DNA of 64,000 nucleotides from Nocardia wallacei (GTDB lineage: Bacteria > Actinomycetota > Actinomycetes > Mycobacteriales > Mycobacteriaceae): positions 5,022,001 to 5,086,000 of the forward strand of contig NZ_AP023396.1 of NCBI RefSeq assembly GCF_014466955.1, read 5' to 3'. Positions 32,904 through 39,885 of this stretch are shown one piece after another (the stretch's first letter is position 1; each line of letters opens with the position of its first letter). A program made the position numbers and the translations under genes. The notes beneath the pieces are model-generated. The model searched no databases, was not told the origin of the DNA, and saw only the letters and a program-made list of their open reading frames with translations.

Positions 32904-33899
32904 TCACCACCGGATCCGCGCCACCAGCGCGCGATGGTCCGCCCCCGGCAGCGACACCGTCTCCGCCGCGACCGCCCGACCACCGGCCACGAGGATATGG
33001 TCGATCCCGATCAACGCCGGCCAGCGCTTGTCGGTGGGATAGGTGCGGAGCAGTCCCGCGCCCGCCTGTTCGGTGGCGTCGGCGAAGCGGCCGGTGAGCA
33101 TCGAGCGGAACTGGGAGTGGTCGTAGGTGGCGTTGAAGTCGCCGCCGACGAGCGCGGGACGGTCCGGCGAACGGCCGAGAATGTCTCGCAGCCGGGCCAG
33201 TTCGTCGCCCCAGACCGGGGTACCGAACACCGGCGGCACCGGGTGGAACGCGTACACCGTCACCGGGCCCACGTCGGGGAGCGCCGCCGTCGCCGACAGC
33301 TGATTCAGTACGAACCCGTCGTACTCGACGGTGTCCGACAGCGGGTAGGCGCTCCAGATACCGGTACCGGCGGCGTTGCGGCCCGGTGCGACGAACCGAT
33401 GCGGCAGCAGCCGGTCGAGCCCCGCCCGGCCTAGCGCCTCGACCGCCGCGGGAGTGAGTTCCTCGACCGTCAGAACCGTGACGTCACGTGACCGCACCTC
33501 CTCGACCAGCGCCCGCGGATCCGCGCCGTCGAACAGCAGGTTGGCCTGCATGACCGTGACCCCGGGACCGTCGTCGGCACTCGAACGCCCGACGAACAAC
33601 GGAGCGAGCGTCCACAGCGCCACCACGACGACAACGACCGCCACCGCCGCGCCGACCCGATTCCGCACGGCCGCGAACCCTGCCACCCCGACCAGTGCGG
33701 CACCCATCAGATACGGCGCGCCCGAGGCCGCCAGCACCAGCGGCCGAGACCACGACGGGCTGAAGTGCAACGCCACCCCCACCGCGCCGACCAGCGTCGC
33801 CATCCCCGCGACTACCTCGACACCGACCCGGACCGCTTTCGACCACACGAGCATCAGGCAAGCACGCCGCCGAACCCGCCGATCGGGCGGCCTCCCCAT
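32904..33899 (-). CDS. Membrane-anchored endonuclease/exonuclease/phosphatase family protein
   Basis: The protein of about 331 residues has three hydrophobic N-terminal segments and then an external EEP domain. Motifs include VMQANLLFDGADP (metal-binding Asn), TVEELTP (catalytic Glu), VYAFHPVPP, GGDFNATYDHSQFR (Asp/Asn pair) and the C-terminal GADHRALVARI (Asp-His). All main EEP residues are therefore present. Members of this membrane-bound group probably cleave phosphodiesters of lipids or extracellular nucleotides. The start at 33899 gives an Arg-rich cytoplasmic tail; 33854 is an alternative. The stop codons of this gene and the acyltransferase lie 4 bp apart. Confidence 0.85.
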   Translation of the reverse strand: MGRPPDRRVRRRACLMLVWSKAVRVGVEVVAGMATLVGAVGVALHFSPSWSRPLVLAASGAPYLMGAALVGVAGFAAVRNRVGAAVAVVVVVVALWTLAPLFVGRSSADDGPGVTVMQANLLFDGADPRALVEEVRSRDVTVLTVEELTPAAVEALGRAGLDRLLPHRFVAPGRNAAGTGIWSAYPLSDTVEYDGFVLNQLSATAALPDVGPVTVYAFHPVPPVFGTPVWGDELARLRDILGRSPDRPALVGGDFNATYDHSQFRSMLTGRFADATEQAGAGLLRTYPTDKRWPALIGIDHILVAGGRAVAAETVSLPGADHRALVARIRW

Positions 33900-33950
33900 C
33901 CGCGGGAAGAGGGAAAATGGTGGCATGCCTGTGGAGCATGGGGTGCGGCA

Positions 33951-34838
33951 ATGGATTTCGCGGACGTCGTCCTGACCGTCGGCCTGCCGGTGGCGGGCGC
34001 GATACTGGTTCCGGGACCGCTGGGCGGGATGATCGGCGGCGCGGTGGGCGGTGCGATCGGCGGATATCTGAACGCGAAGGTGCACAAGGAGAATTCGCAG
34101 GACACCTTCACCAGCACCGCGTTCGGCGCCCTGATGGGCGGGCTCGGCGGCCGTCTGGGCGGCAAGATCGGTGCGAAGCTACTGGACAAGGTGGCCCGCG
34201 ACGCCCGCGCCGGCTGGATACCGGTCAACACGTTCGCCAAGCTGAAGAACACCGTGGGACCCAGCATCCCGCAGGCCGTGCTGGCCGGCGCCGGAAGCGG
34301 ATGGGCGCGCCATATCCTGAACCACGGACCGTCGCGCGCGAACGCCGAGGAACTGCCCGAACTGCGCAAGCCGAGTGCGGTGGCGCCGCAGGTGGACAAT
34401 CTGTACAACCAGCTGCCGGACTTCTTCGGCAATGCCTCGTCGGTGCTCGGCGGGGCCGGTCCGGCCTCGAAATACATTGCGGCGCCGGTCGCTTCGACCT
34501 CGACGCTGCGGGCACCGCAGGACCGCAGCGGAATTCCCAACTACGATACGGGCCGCCGGACCCTGGACGACACGGTCGCCACCACCGCGGCGAACGATCG
34601 CCGCGTCGCCGACGCCGTCCGCGTCGCCGCCACCTCCTCCGCCGAAGGCCATACCGCCCTGGCGAATACGGTCGCCACCCTCAACCGCGGCGCGGATGTC
34701 CCGGTCGGCGGCGTCGAGCGCGACACCTATTTCCTCAACCAGATCGATCGCGCGGTCGGCGGCGCCCAGCAGATCCTCGAGCGCACCCAGGCCGCGGGCG
34801 ACCAGCTCGCCCGCACCCTGCCCTCGGCGGCCGTGTGA
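33951..34838 (+). CDS. Hypothetical protein with glycine-zipper segment
   Basis: I do not recognise this 295-residue protein. The N-terminus has a hydrophobic start (VVLTVGLPVAGAILV) and a glycine zipper (GGMIGGAVGGAIGGYL), then a second Gly-rich helix (GALMGGLGGRLGGKIGAKLL). Both could insert into a membrane. The rest is hydrophilic with LYNQLPDFFGNASS and an alanine/threonine-rich helical tail ending in GGAQQILERTQAAGDQLARTL. Glycine zippers occur in pore-forming and toxin-associated proteins, but no toxin domain is visible. It is divergent from the EEP gene, with about 50 bp between them. Confidence 0.75.
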   Translation: MDFADVVLTVGLPVAGAILVPGPLGGMIGGAVGGAIGGYLNAKVHKENSQDTFTSTAFGALMGGLGGRLGGKIGAKLLDKVARDARAGWIPVNTFAKLKNTVGPSIPQAVLAGAGSGWARHILNHGPSRANAEELPELRKPSAVAPQVDNLYNQLPDFFGNASSVLGGAGPASKYIAAPVASTSTLRAPQDRSGIPNYDTGRRTLDDTVATTAANDRRVADAVRVAATSSAEGHTALANTVATLNRGADVPVGGVERDTYFLNQIDRAVGGAQQILERTQAAGDQLARTLPSAAV

Positions 34839-34841
34839 CCG

Positions 34842-34870
34842 CGCGGGCGAGGTCGCGGACCCCGCCCGCG
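34842..34870. terminator. GC hairpin between convergent genes
   Basis: CGCGGGCG at 34842-34849 pairs with CGCCCGCG at 34863-34870 across a 13-nt loop. It sits between the stops of the convergent glycine-zipper gene and bacterioferritin, so a bidirectional terminator is likely. There is no U-tract, as is common in high-GC actinobacteria. Confidence 0.45.
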
Positions 34871-34874
34871 GCGA

Positions 34875-35357
34875 TCAGTCTCCCTCGGGGGTGTCGGTGT
34901 AGCGCTGCAGGTACAGCTGTTCGCCGAGCTTCTCCAGCAGGTCGAGTTCGGTTTCCAGATAGTCGACGTGGTGCTCCTCGTCTTCCAGGATGGCCTCGAA
35001 CACGCGGGCGGAGGTGACGTCGCCGCGGGAGCGCATCAGGTCGATGCCGCGGCGCAGGCGGTCGACCGCCTCCATTTCGATCTGCAGGTCCGCGCGCAGC
35101 TGTTCGGGAACGGTCTGCCCGATACGCAGCGGGTTGAGTTTCTGGTAGTTCGGCAGCCCCTCCAGGAAGAGGATGCGGTCGGTCAGCACCTCCGCGTGCT
35201 TCATCTCATCGATGGATTCGTAGCGGGTGTGCTTGGCGAGTTTGGTGAAGCCCCAGTTCTCCTGCATCTTGGCGTGCAAGAAGTACTGGTTGATCGCCGT
35301 GAGTTCGGCCGTCAACTGCTCGTTGAGCAGCCCGATGATTTCCTTGTCGCCTTCCAT
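34875..35357 (-). CDS. bfr: Bacterioferritin
   Basis: The 160-residue protein is a complete bacterioferritin subunit. Met52, the inter-subunit heme ligand, is present, and the di-iron ferroxidase ligands Glu18, Glu51, His54, Glu94, Glu127 and His130 all fall at the expected positions. Twenty-four subunits form a shell that oxidises Fe(II) and stores iron. The gene follows the bacterioferritin-associated ferredoxin by 58 bp on the same strand. A weak IdeR-like site lies in that gap. No clear ribosome site precedes the ATG. Confidence 0.98.
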   Translation of the reverse strand: MEGDKEIIGLLNEQLTAELTAINQYFLHAKMQENWGFTKLAKHTRYESIDEMKHAEVLTDRILFLEGLPNYQKLNPLRIGQTVPEQLRADLQIEMEAVDRLRRGIDLMRSRGDVTSARVFEAILEDEEHHVDYLETELDLLEKLGEQLYLQRYTDTPEGD

Positions 35358-35389
35358 AGCGTGATGGTGTCACAGCTCACAAACGGCGA

Positions 35390-35408
35390 TCCGGTAAGGC
35401 AGACCTGA
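35390..35408 (-). promoter_or_regulatory. Weak candidate IdeR/DtxR box upstream of bfr
   Basis: Read on the minus strand, TCAGGTCTGCCTTACCGGA matches 12 of 19 positions of the IdeR consensus. It sits between bfd and bfr, 33 bp upstream of the bfr start. In mycobacteria IdeR controls bacterioferritin, so the position is plausible, but the match is weak. Confidence 0.3.
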
Positions 35409-35415
35409 GTGTCGG

Positions 35416-35610
35416 TCAGGCGGCAGGCGCCTCGGCCACCGGCGCCTCGACGCGGGCCCGGTCGATCACCTCCGCCAGCCGCGCGGTGCACGAACCGCAG
35501 CCGGGCTGCCAGCCGCACGCCTTCTTCACCTGCCGCGTCGAGCAGGCACCCGCGGCCACACAGCGGCGCACGTCCTTCTCGGAGACGGCGTTGCAGATGC
35601 AGACGTACAC
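35416..35610 (-). CDS. bfd: Bacterioferritin-associated ferredoxin (Bfd-like, [2Fe-2S])
   Basis: This 64-residue BFD-domain protein starts at a GTG and reads VYVCICNAVSEKDVRRCV. The [2Fe-2S] ligands are Cys4 and Cys6 of CIC and Cys38 and Cys41 of CGSC; further Cys are at 17, 24 and 33. Bfd proteins dock on bacterioferritin and pass electrons to release stored iron when iron is scarce. The gene directly precedes bfr. Two adjacent IdeR-like boxes lie 34-71 bp upstream of the start, consistent with derepression in low iron. Confidence 0.93.
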   Translation of the reverse strand: MYVCICNAVSEKDVRRCVAAGACSTRQVKKACGWQPGCGSCTARLAEVIDRARVEAPVAEAPAA

Positions 35611-35643
35611 GGCGGGCCTCGGTAGCGCGGGGGACAAGGGCGG

Positions 35644-35681
35644 CGAGGTTAGCCTCAACTAACGAGGTAAGCCTCCCCTAA
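35644..35681 (-). promoter_or_regulatory. Two tandem IdeR/DtxR-like iron boxes
   Basis: On the minus strand two 19-mers lie end to end: TTAGGGGAGGCTTACCTCG (35663-35681) and TTAGTTGAGGCTAACCTCG (35644-35662). They match 14 and 15 of the 19 positions of the IdeR consensus TTAGGTTAGGCTAACCTAA and share 16 positions with each other. They lie just upstream of bfd. Tandem boxes at 19-bp spacing suit binding of two IdeR dimer pairs. Confidence 0.75.
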
Positions 35682-35782
35682 GGTATAGCATCCCGCCATC
35701 GGGGGCTGTCAATAGCCACACCGCCTTCACCCCCGGATCCGCGGATACGCTGCCGCCTGACGGCGACGGTCCGTCCGTCTCG

Positions 35783-36100
35783 CTACACCACGCGGCTGGA
35801 GTCGGGTTTGATCTTTCCGGCCTCCACCAGCGTCTGCCAGGCGGCCGCCTTGCGGGGGCATTCGTCGGTGCTGCAGCCGCGATGCCGCTGCATGATCTTC
35901 TGCGCCTCATGGACACTCAGCGGATGGTCGGGGGTTTCGTGCGGCCAGCCGTTGGGCCACAGGCCCGCATCGGCCGCCCGGGCGTCCTCCGCCAGGATTT
36001 GCTCGCGTCGCCGCTGGGCCCGCAGGCGGTCGGCGTGCTCCGGCTCGTCTTCCGGCTGTTGCTTGTCGGCGTCTTCGCGCCACCAGTCGAACACCACCAT
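35783..36100 (-). CDS. Hypothetical protein with CPRKxAAWxxLxxAGKI domain
   Basis: This is a 105-residue soluble protein that I cannot assign to a named family. It starts at an ATG with a GAGGGTGG site upstream (MVVFDWWREDADKQQ). A charged helical stretch rich in Glu and Arg follows, then ETPDHPLSVHEAQKIMQRH and a C-terminal RGCSTDECPRKAAAW with two Cys that could bind a metal or disulfide. The ending AGKIKPDSSRVV is strongly conserved in the frameshifted remnant at 13829-13968, which shows that this is a repeated domain. It is divergent from the XRE locus across a region holding a long inverted repeat. Confidence 0.75.
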   Translation of the reverse strand: MVVFDWWREDADKQQPEDEPEHADRLRAQRRREQILAEDARAADAGLWPNGWPHETPDHPLSVHEAQKIMQRHRGCSTDECPRKAAAWQTLVEAGKIKPDSSRVV

Positions 36101-36451
36101 CGTCCACCCTCGATCGGTCCGGCCATTGGAGAGCCCACCGCCAGGGAGCAATTCGGCATCGGTCGTGGTGTCGAATGTCGGCCGGCCGATGCCGTTCGCG
36201 GCGTCTTCCTGGCGACGGGCCGTCACCAACGGTATGGGTGCGGTGTCACCGGAGGGAAGCTTGTTGCGAAATGTTGCGACAATTCCCTCGCAGTCTTGCG
36301 AAAACGCCACGTCGATGCCCGAGAACTCAGCCGCGACAGGACAACTGGCGTTCGGCGCGCACGAACGCCGGACCGGTTGACGGGTCCGATCCCGGACGAG
36401 AAGATGATTCGACATTCGCAACATCTCGCAACAAGTAGGTAGGGGCTCGCC
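36101..36451. promoter_or_regulatory. Divergent control region with 19/20 inverted repeat of TTGCGA motifs
   Basis: CTTGTTGCGAAATGTTGCGA at 36260-36279 reappears inverted at 36416-36435 with one mismatch. Each copy contains TGTTGCGA twice at 10-bp spacing, and another TTGCGA lies at 36295-36300. The right copy ends 16 bp before the ATG at 36452. The layout suggests an operator for the helix-turn-helix protein encoded at 37153-38007, possibly through looping. No gene with a ribosome site lies inside. Confidence 0.6.
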
Positions 36452-36673
36452 ATGCGTCTGACGTTTGTTGCCAAGGATCCGGGCTCGAACCCTTCGGGCT
36501 CGCCGACGCTCTACCGCACCGACCGCGAGTCCTGGGTGGTGCAGGGCTGGGTCGTCACCGACCCCGAAACCCTCGCCCGCATGGGCATTCCCGAGGGCGA
36601 GACGTGCGTCGAGATCCCGGACAGGCTAGTTCCGTTCTTCGGGCAGGGAGATAGTGACCACGATCAGCGATGA
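36452..36673 (+). CDS. Small hypothetical protein, first gene of the XRE/DUF6879 locus
   Basis: The 73-residue protein begins at an ATG with AGGTAGGGG upstream. It has no membrane segment or signal peptide. Its sequence (TFVAKDPGSNPSGSPTLYRT, then WVVQGWVVTDPE and IPEGETCVEIPDRLV) resembles the short proteins that commonly precede DUF6879 genes in Streptomyces and Nocardia. Such loci also encode an XRE regulator with DUF5753, as here. It overlaps the next gene by 20 nt. Its function is unknown. Confidence 0.82.
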   Translation: MRLTFVAKDPGSNPSGSPTLYRTDRESWVVQGWVVTDPETLARMGIPEGETCVEIPDRLVPFFGQGDSDHDQR

Positions 36674-37172
36674 CGAATTCGACCGGCTACTAACCGAATT
36701 CGAGTCCGATGCCGCCCATCTCGAAACCCGCGACGCCTACGGCACCGCGGTGGAACTGCCACACATGGCCAAGTGGGCGCACGGCGAGCCCGACGACCTC
36801 GACTGGCTGGCGGACTGGTGCGACACACTCCGCGGGCACGCCGCCGCGGGCCGGACGGTGCGGCGCGCACGCATCGTCTCCGAACCCCTCAGCGATTATC
36901 AGCGGTGGTCGCACAGCATCGCCCAGCCGATGGTGGACGCGGGCGAGGACATTCGCTGGGTCCCGCGGCGGCTGGTGTCCACCGTCGCGATTCCCGGCAA
37001 CGACTTCTACCTGCTCGACGGGCGCATGGTGATCTTCCTGCACTACACCGGTGACGGCCACGCGGCCGGCAAGGTCACCTCGACCGCACCGGACGATATC
37101 CGCTTGTGCCGCACCGCCTTCGAGACGGTGTGGCGGCTGGCTGTACCGCACCGTGACTACCGGCCCCGCTAG
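36654..37172 (+). CDS. DUF6879 family protein
   Basis: The 172-residue protein starts at a GTG with GGGAG 3 nt upstream. It has the family pattern: an acidic N-terminal helix (SDDEFDRLLTEFESDAAHLE), TRDAYG, VRRARIVSEPLSDYQRW, the aromatic/acidic GEDIRWVPRRL, and NDFYLLDGRMVIFLHYTGDG. DUF6879 proteins are almost always encoded beside an XRE/DUF5753 regulator in actinobacteria, and some resemble effector or partner proteins of those regulators; no activity is known. It overlaps both neighbours by exactly 20 nt, which suggests translational coupling. Confidence 0.85.
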   Translation: MTTISDDEFDRLLTEFESDAAHLETRDAYGTAVELPHMAKWAHGEPDDLDWLADWCDTLRGHAAAGRTVRRARIVSEPLSDYQRWSHSIAQPMVDAGEDIRWVPRRLVSTVAIPGNDFYLLDGRMVIFLHYTGDGHAAGKVTSTAPDDIRLCRTAFETVWRLAVPHRDYRPR

Positions 37173-38007
37173 CGGCGCGCAGGAGGCCCGCCGCGCGCTG
37201 GGCAGAAGACTCCGCGAACTCCGGCACGCCGCGGGCCTGACCGTGCGCGAACTCGGCGCCGCGAACGACTGGCATTTCGCCCGCGTGTCGAAGATCGAGA
37301 ACGGCGTGCAGTCACCCACCGACCGCGACATCCGGCTGTGGTGCCGGGCGTGCGCCGCCGAGGATCAGATCCCGGATCTGGTCGCCACCCTGCGCACCGT
37401 CGACGAGGCGTACGTGGAGTTCCGGCGGCAGAGCCGCGCGGGCATGAAGCGCGTGCTCGGTGCGCACACGCTCGAAAGATACGAGCGCACCAAGGTGTTT
37501 CGCGTCTACGAGCACAACGTCGTGCCCGGCCTGTTCCAGACCGCCGAGTACTCCGCGGCGATGCTGTCGTTCTGGGTGCGGTTCCTCGGCACCCCGAACG
37601 ACGTCGAGGACGCGGTGGCGGTACGGATGCAACGGCAGCGGATCCTGCAGCGCGGCGGCAAGCGATTCGTGGTGCTGCTCGAGGAGCAGGCGCTGCGCAC
37701 CTGGTTCGGCACCGCGGAGGTGCAGGCCGGGCAGCTGGGCCGGCTGCTGGAGCTGATGGCGCTGCCCAACATCTCCCTCGGCATCATCCCGCTCATGACC
37801 GAGCGGGCGGCGGTCGCCTCGACCGGATTCTGGATCTTCGACGACGAGTTGGTCGCGGTCGAGACGCCCACGGCGAACATCCAGATCACCCAGCCCGCCG
37901 AATGCACCCTGTACGCGCGGATGTTCGAGGAGCTGAAGCGGTCCGCGGTACACGGGCGCCGGGCGCGGCGGCTGATCCTCGATGCGCTCGCCGACCTCAA
38001 CCGCTAA
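37153..38007 (+). CDS. XRE-family helix-turn-helix regulator with DUF5753 domain
   Basis: The 284-residue protein starts at a GTG. An N-terminal XRE HTH (about 12-65; LGRRLRELRHAAGLTVRELG, HFARVSKIENGVQSPT) is followed by a DUF5753 domain, with the typical YEHNVVPGLFQTAEYSAAML, VAVRMQRQRIL, FVVLLEEQALRTWFG, LPNISLGIIPL and TGFWIFDDELVAVE. Such proteins regulate development or antibiotic genes in Streptomyces (WhiJ-like) together with small partner proteins. It is the last gene of the three-gene locus and probably acts on the TTGCGA repeats in front of the first gene. Confidence 0.93.
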   Translation: MTTGPASGAQEARRALGRRLRELRHAAGLTVRELGAANDWHFARVSKIENGVQSPTDRDIRLWCRACAAEDQIPDLVATLRTVDEAYVEFRRQSRAGMKRVLGAHTLERYERTKVFRVYEHNVVPGLFQTAEYSAAMLSFWVRFLGTPNDVEDAVAVRMQRQRILQRGGKRFVVLLEEQALRTWFGTAEVQAGQLGRLLELMALPNISLGIIPLMTERAAVASTGFWIFDDELVAVETPTANIQITQPAECTLYARMFEELKRSAVHGRRARRLILDALADLNR

Positions 38008-38047
38008 CCCCCACTCGGGCAAGGGCTTTCGCCGCGCAGGCACACCG

Positions 38048-39790
38048 TCAGGCGGACTGGCCGCCGACCGTATCCGCGCCGGAATCGCGAACCACGTACA
38101 GCGGCAGGCGCAGCGCCGCGGGCGCGCCCGCGGGCACCACCGGATTCCGCGGGCGCACCGCCGGAACGCGGCGGTAGGGATGGCCCATCGGCGGCCGGGT
38201 GTCCTCCTCGCCGTTGTTGGGCCACAGCGACGCGGCGCGCTCGGCCTGCGCGGCGATGGTCAGCGACGGGTTCACCCCGAGGTTGGCCGAGATCGCCGAG
38301 CCGTCGATGACGCTCAGCGTGGGATAACCCCACACCCGGTGGTACGGGTCGAGGACGCCGTGGTCGGCGTCGGCGCCGATGACGCAGCCGCCGATGAAGT
38401 GCGCCGTCATCGGCACGCCGAAGACGTCCGGCCAGGTGCTGCCGGGAGTGGCGCCGAGCTTCTCCGAGACCCGCCGGGTCACCTCGTGGCCGGGCGGAAT
38501 CCACGCCGGATTGGGCTCGCCGTACCCTTGCTTGCTGGTGTAGCGGCGGCCGAACAGGCCGCGCTTGGTGTAGGTGGTGATGGAATTGTCCAGGCTCTGC
38601 ATGACCAGCAGGATCAGGGTCCGCTCGCTCCAGCGGCGAGTCCGCAGCAGCCGCACCGTCAGCACCGGATGCGCCAGGGCGGTCCCGAAAACCCGTGCCC
38701 AGCGCGGCGTCCGGCGCCCGCCGTCGACCAGGTAGGTCTGCAGCAACCCCATCGCGTTGGACCCCTTGCCGTAGCGGACCGGCTCGATGTGGGTGTCGGC
38801 GGTGGGATGGAACGACGAGGTGATGGCGACGCCCGCGGTGAGGTCCAGCTCCGGGTTCACCTCGGTGCGGCCCGCCCCGAGGATGGCCTCGGAGTTGGTG
38901 CGGGTCAGTACCCCCAGCCGGGACGAAAGGTGCGGCAGCACACCGGAATCGCGCATCGCGAACAGCAGTCGCTGGGTGCCCCAGGTGCCCGCCGCGAGCA
39001 CCACGTGCCGGGCCGCGAACGTCCGCGGGCGGCGGCGGACCCACGCGCCGGTGCGGCGGGTCTCGACCCGCCAGCTGCCGTCCGGCAGCGGCCGCAGCGC
39101 CGTCACCGTGGTCAGCGGGTGGATCTCGGCGCCCGCGCGTTCGGCCAGACCGAGGTAGTTCTTCACGAGGGTGTTCTTCGCGCCGTGACGACAGCCGGTC
39201 ATGCATTCGCCGCACTCGACACAGCCGGTGCGCTCCGGGCCGACCCCGCCGAAATACGGGTCGGGCACGGTCTTTCCGGGCTCGCCGAAGTAGACGCCGA
39301 CCGGCGTGGGAACGAACGTGTCGCCGACGCCCATGTCGCGCGCCACCGATTCGATGATCTCGTCGGCGGGGGTGGTGTGCGGATTGGGGACCACCCCGAG
39401 CATCGCCCGGGCCTGGTCGTAGTGCGGGCTCAACTCCGCGTCCCAGTCGGTGATATCGGCCCACTGCTGGTCGCCGAAGAAGGCCGCGCCCGGTTTGTAC
39501 AGGGTGTTCGCGTAGTTCAGCGATCCGCCGCCGACACCCGCGCCGGCGAGGATGAAACAGTCCCGCAGCCGGTGAATGCGTTGGATCCCATAGCAACCCA
39601 GCCGCGGCGCCCACAGATAGCGGCGCAGATCCCAATTCGTGGCGGCGAAATCGGCGTCGGAGAAGCGGCGGCCGGCCTCGACCACCGCGACCCGATATCC
39701 CTTTTCCACCAGCCGCAGCGCCGTCACGCTGCCGCCGAATCCGGAACCGACGATCAGCACGTCGACATCGAACCGCCGCTCTGCGGTCAT
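38048..39790 (-). CDS. choD: GMC-family FAD oxidoreductase, cholesterol oxidase ChoD-like
   Basis: The 580-residue protein begins at the ATG at 39790, 6 nt after AGGAG. It has the FAD motif VLIVGSGFGGSVTALRL, the second GMC region AGAGVGGGSLNYANTLY, and a cysteine cluster CVECGECMTGC with the shape of an iron-sulfur site. Near the end come PMTAHFIGGCVIG and GSAISANLGVNPSLTIAAQAE. Length and motifs match mycobacterial ChoD (Rv3409c), annotated as cholesterol oxidase although its physiological role in sterol use is disputed. A PucR-type gene lies 95 bp upstream on the same strand, so it may control this gene. Confidence 0.88.
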   Translation of the reverse strand: MTAERRFDVDVLIVGSGFGGSVTALRLVEKGYRVAVVEAGRRFSDADFAATNWDLRRYLWAPRLGCYGIQRIHRLRDCFILAGAGVGGGSLNYANTLYKPGAAFFGDQQWADITDWDAELSPHYDQARAMLGVVPNPHTTPADEIIESVARDMGVGDTFVPTPVGVYFGEPGKTVPDPYFGGVGPERTGCVECGECMTGCRHGAKNTLVKNYLGLAERAGAEIHPLTTVTALRPLPDGSWRVETRRTGAWVRRRPRTFAARHVVLAAGTWGTQRLLFAMRDSGVLPHLSSRLGVLTRTNSEAILGAGRTEVNPELDLTAGVAITSSFHPTADTHIEPVRYGKGSNAMGLLQTYLVDGGRRTPRWARVFGTALAHPVLTVRLLRTRRWSERTLILLVMQSLDNSITTYTKRGLFGRRYTSKQGYGEPNPAWIPPGHEVTRRVSEKLGATPGSTWPDVFGVPMTAHFIGGCVIGADADHGVLDPYHRVWGYPTLSVIDGSAISANLGVNPSLTIAAQAERAASLWPNNGEEDTRPPMGHPYRRVPAVRPRNPVVPAGAPAALRLPLYVVRDSGADTVGGQSA

Positions 39791-39885
39791 GGCCACCTCC
39801 TGGCACCGACGCTAACAGCCCGCATCCGCGCGCAGACCGGGTTTGTGGTGACTACCAGTGTCGCCCGCGCGCGGGCCCCCACGAT

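Noticed and set aside
36101..36424. An N-terminal extension of the CPRK-domain protein to 36424
   Set aside because: The frame is open, but the good ribosome site is at the ATG at 36100 and the extension would cover the inverted-repeat operator.
38004..39806. A 600-codon minus-strand frame over choD
   Set aside because: It is the same strand but another frame of the ChoD-type gene, Arg/Gly-rich, while the true frame has FAD and GMC motifs and a ribosome site.
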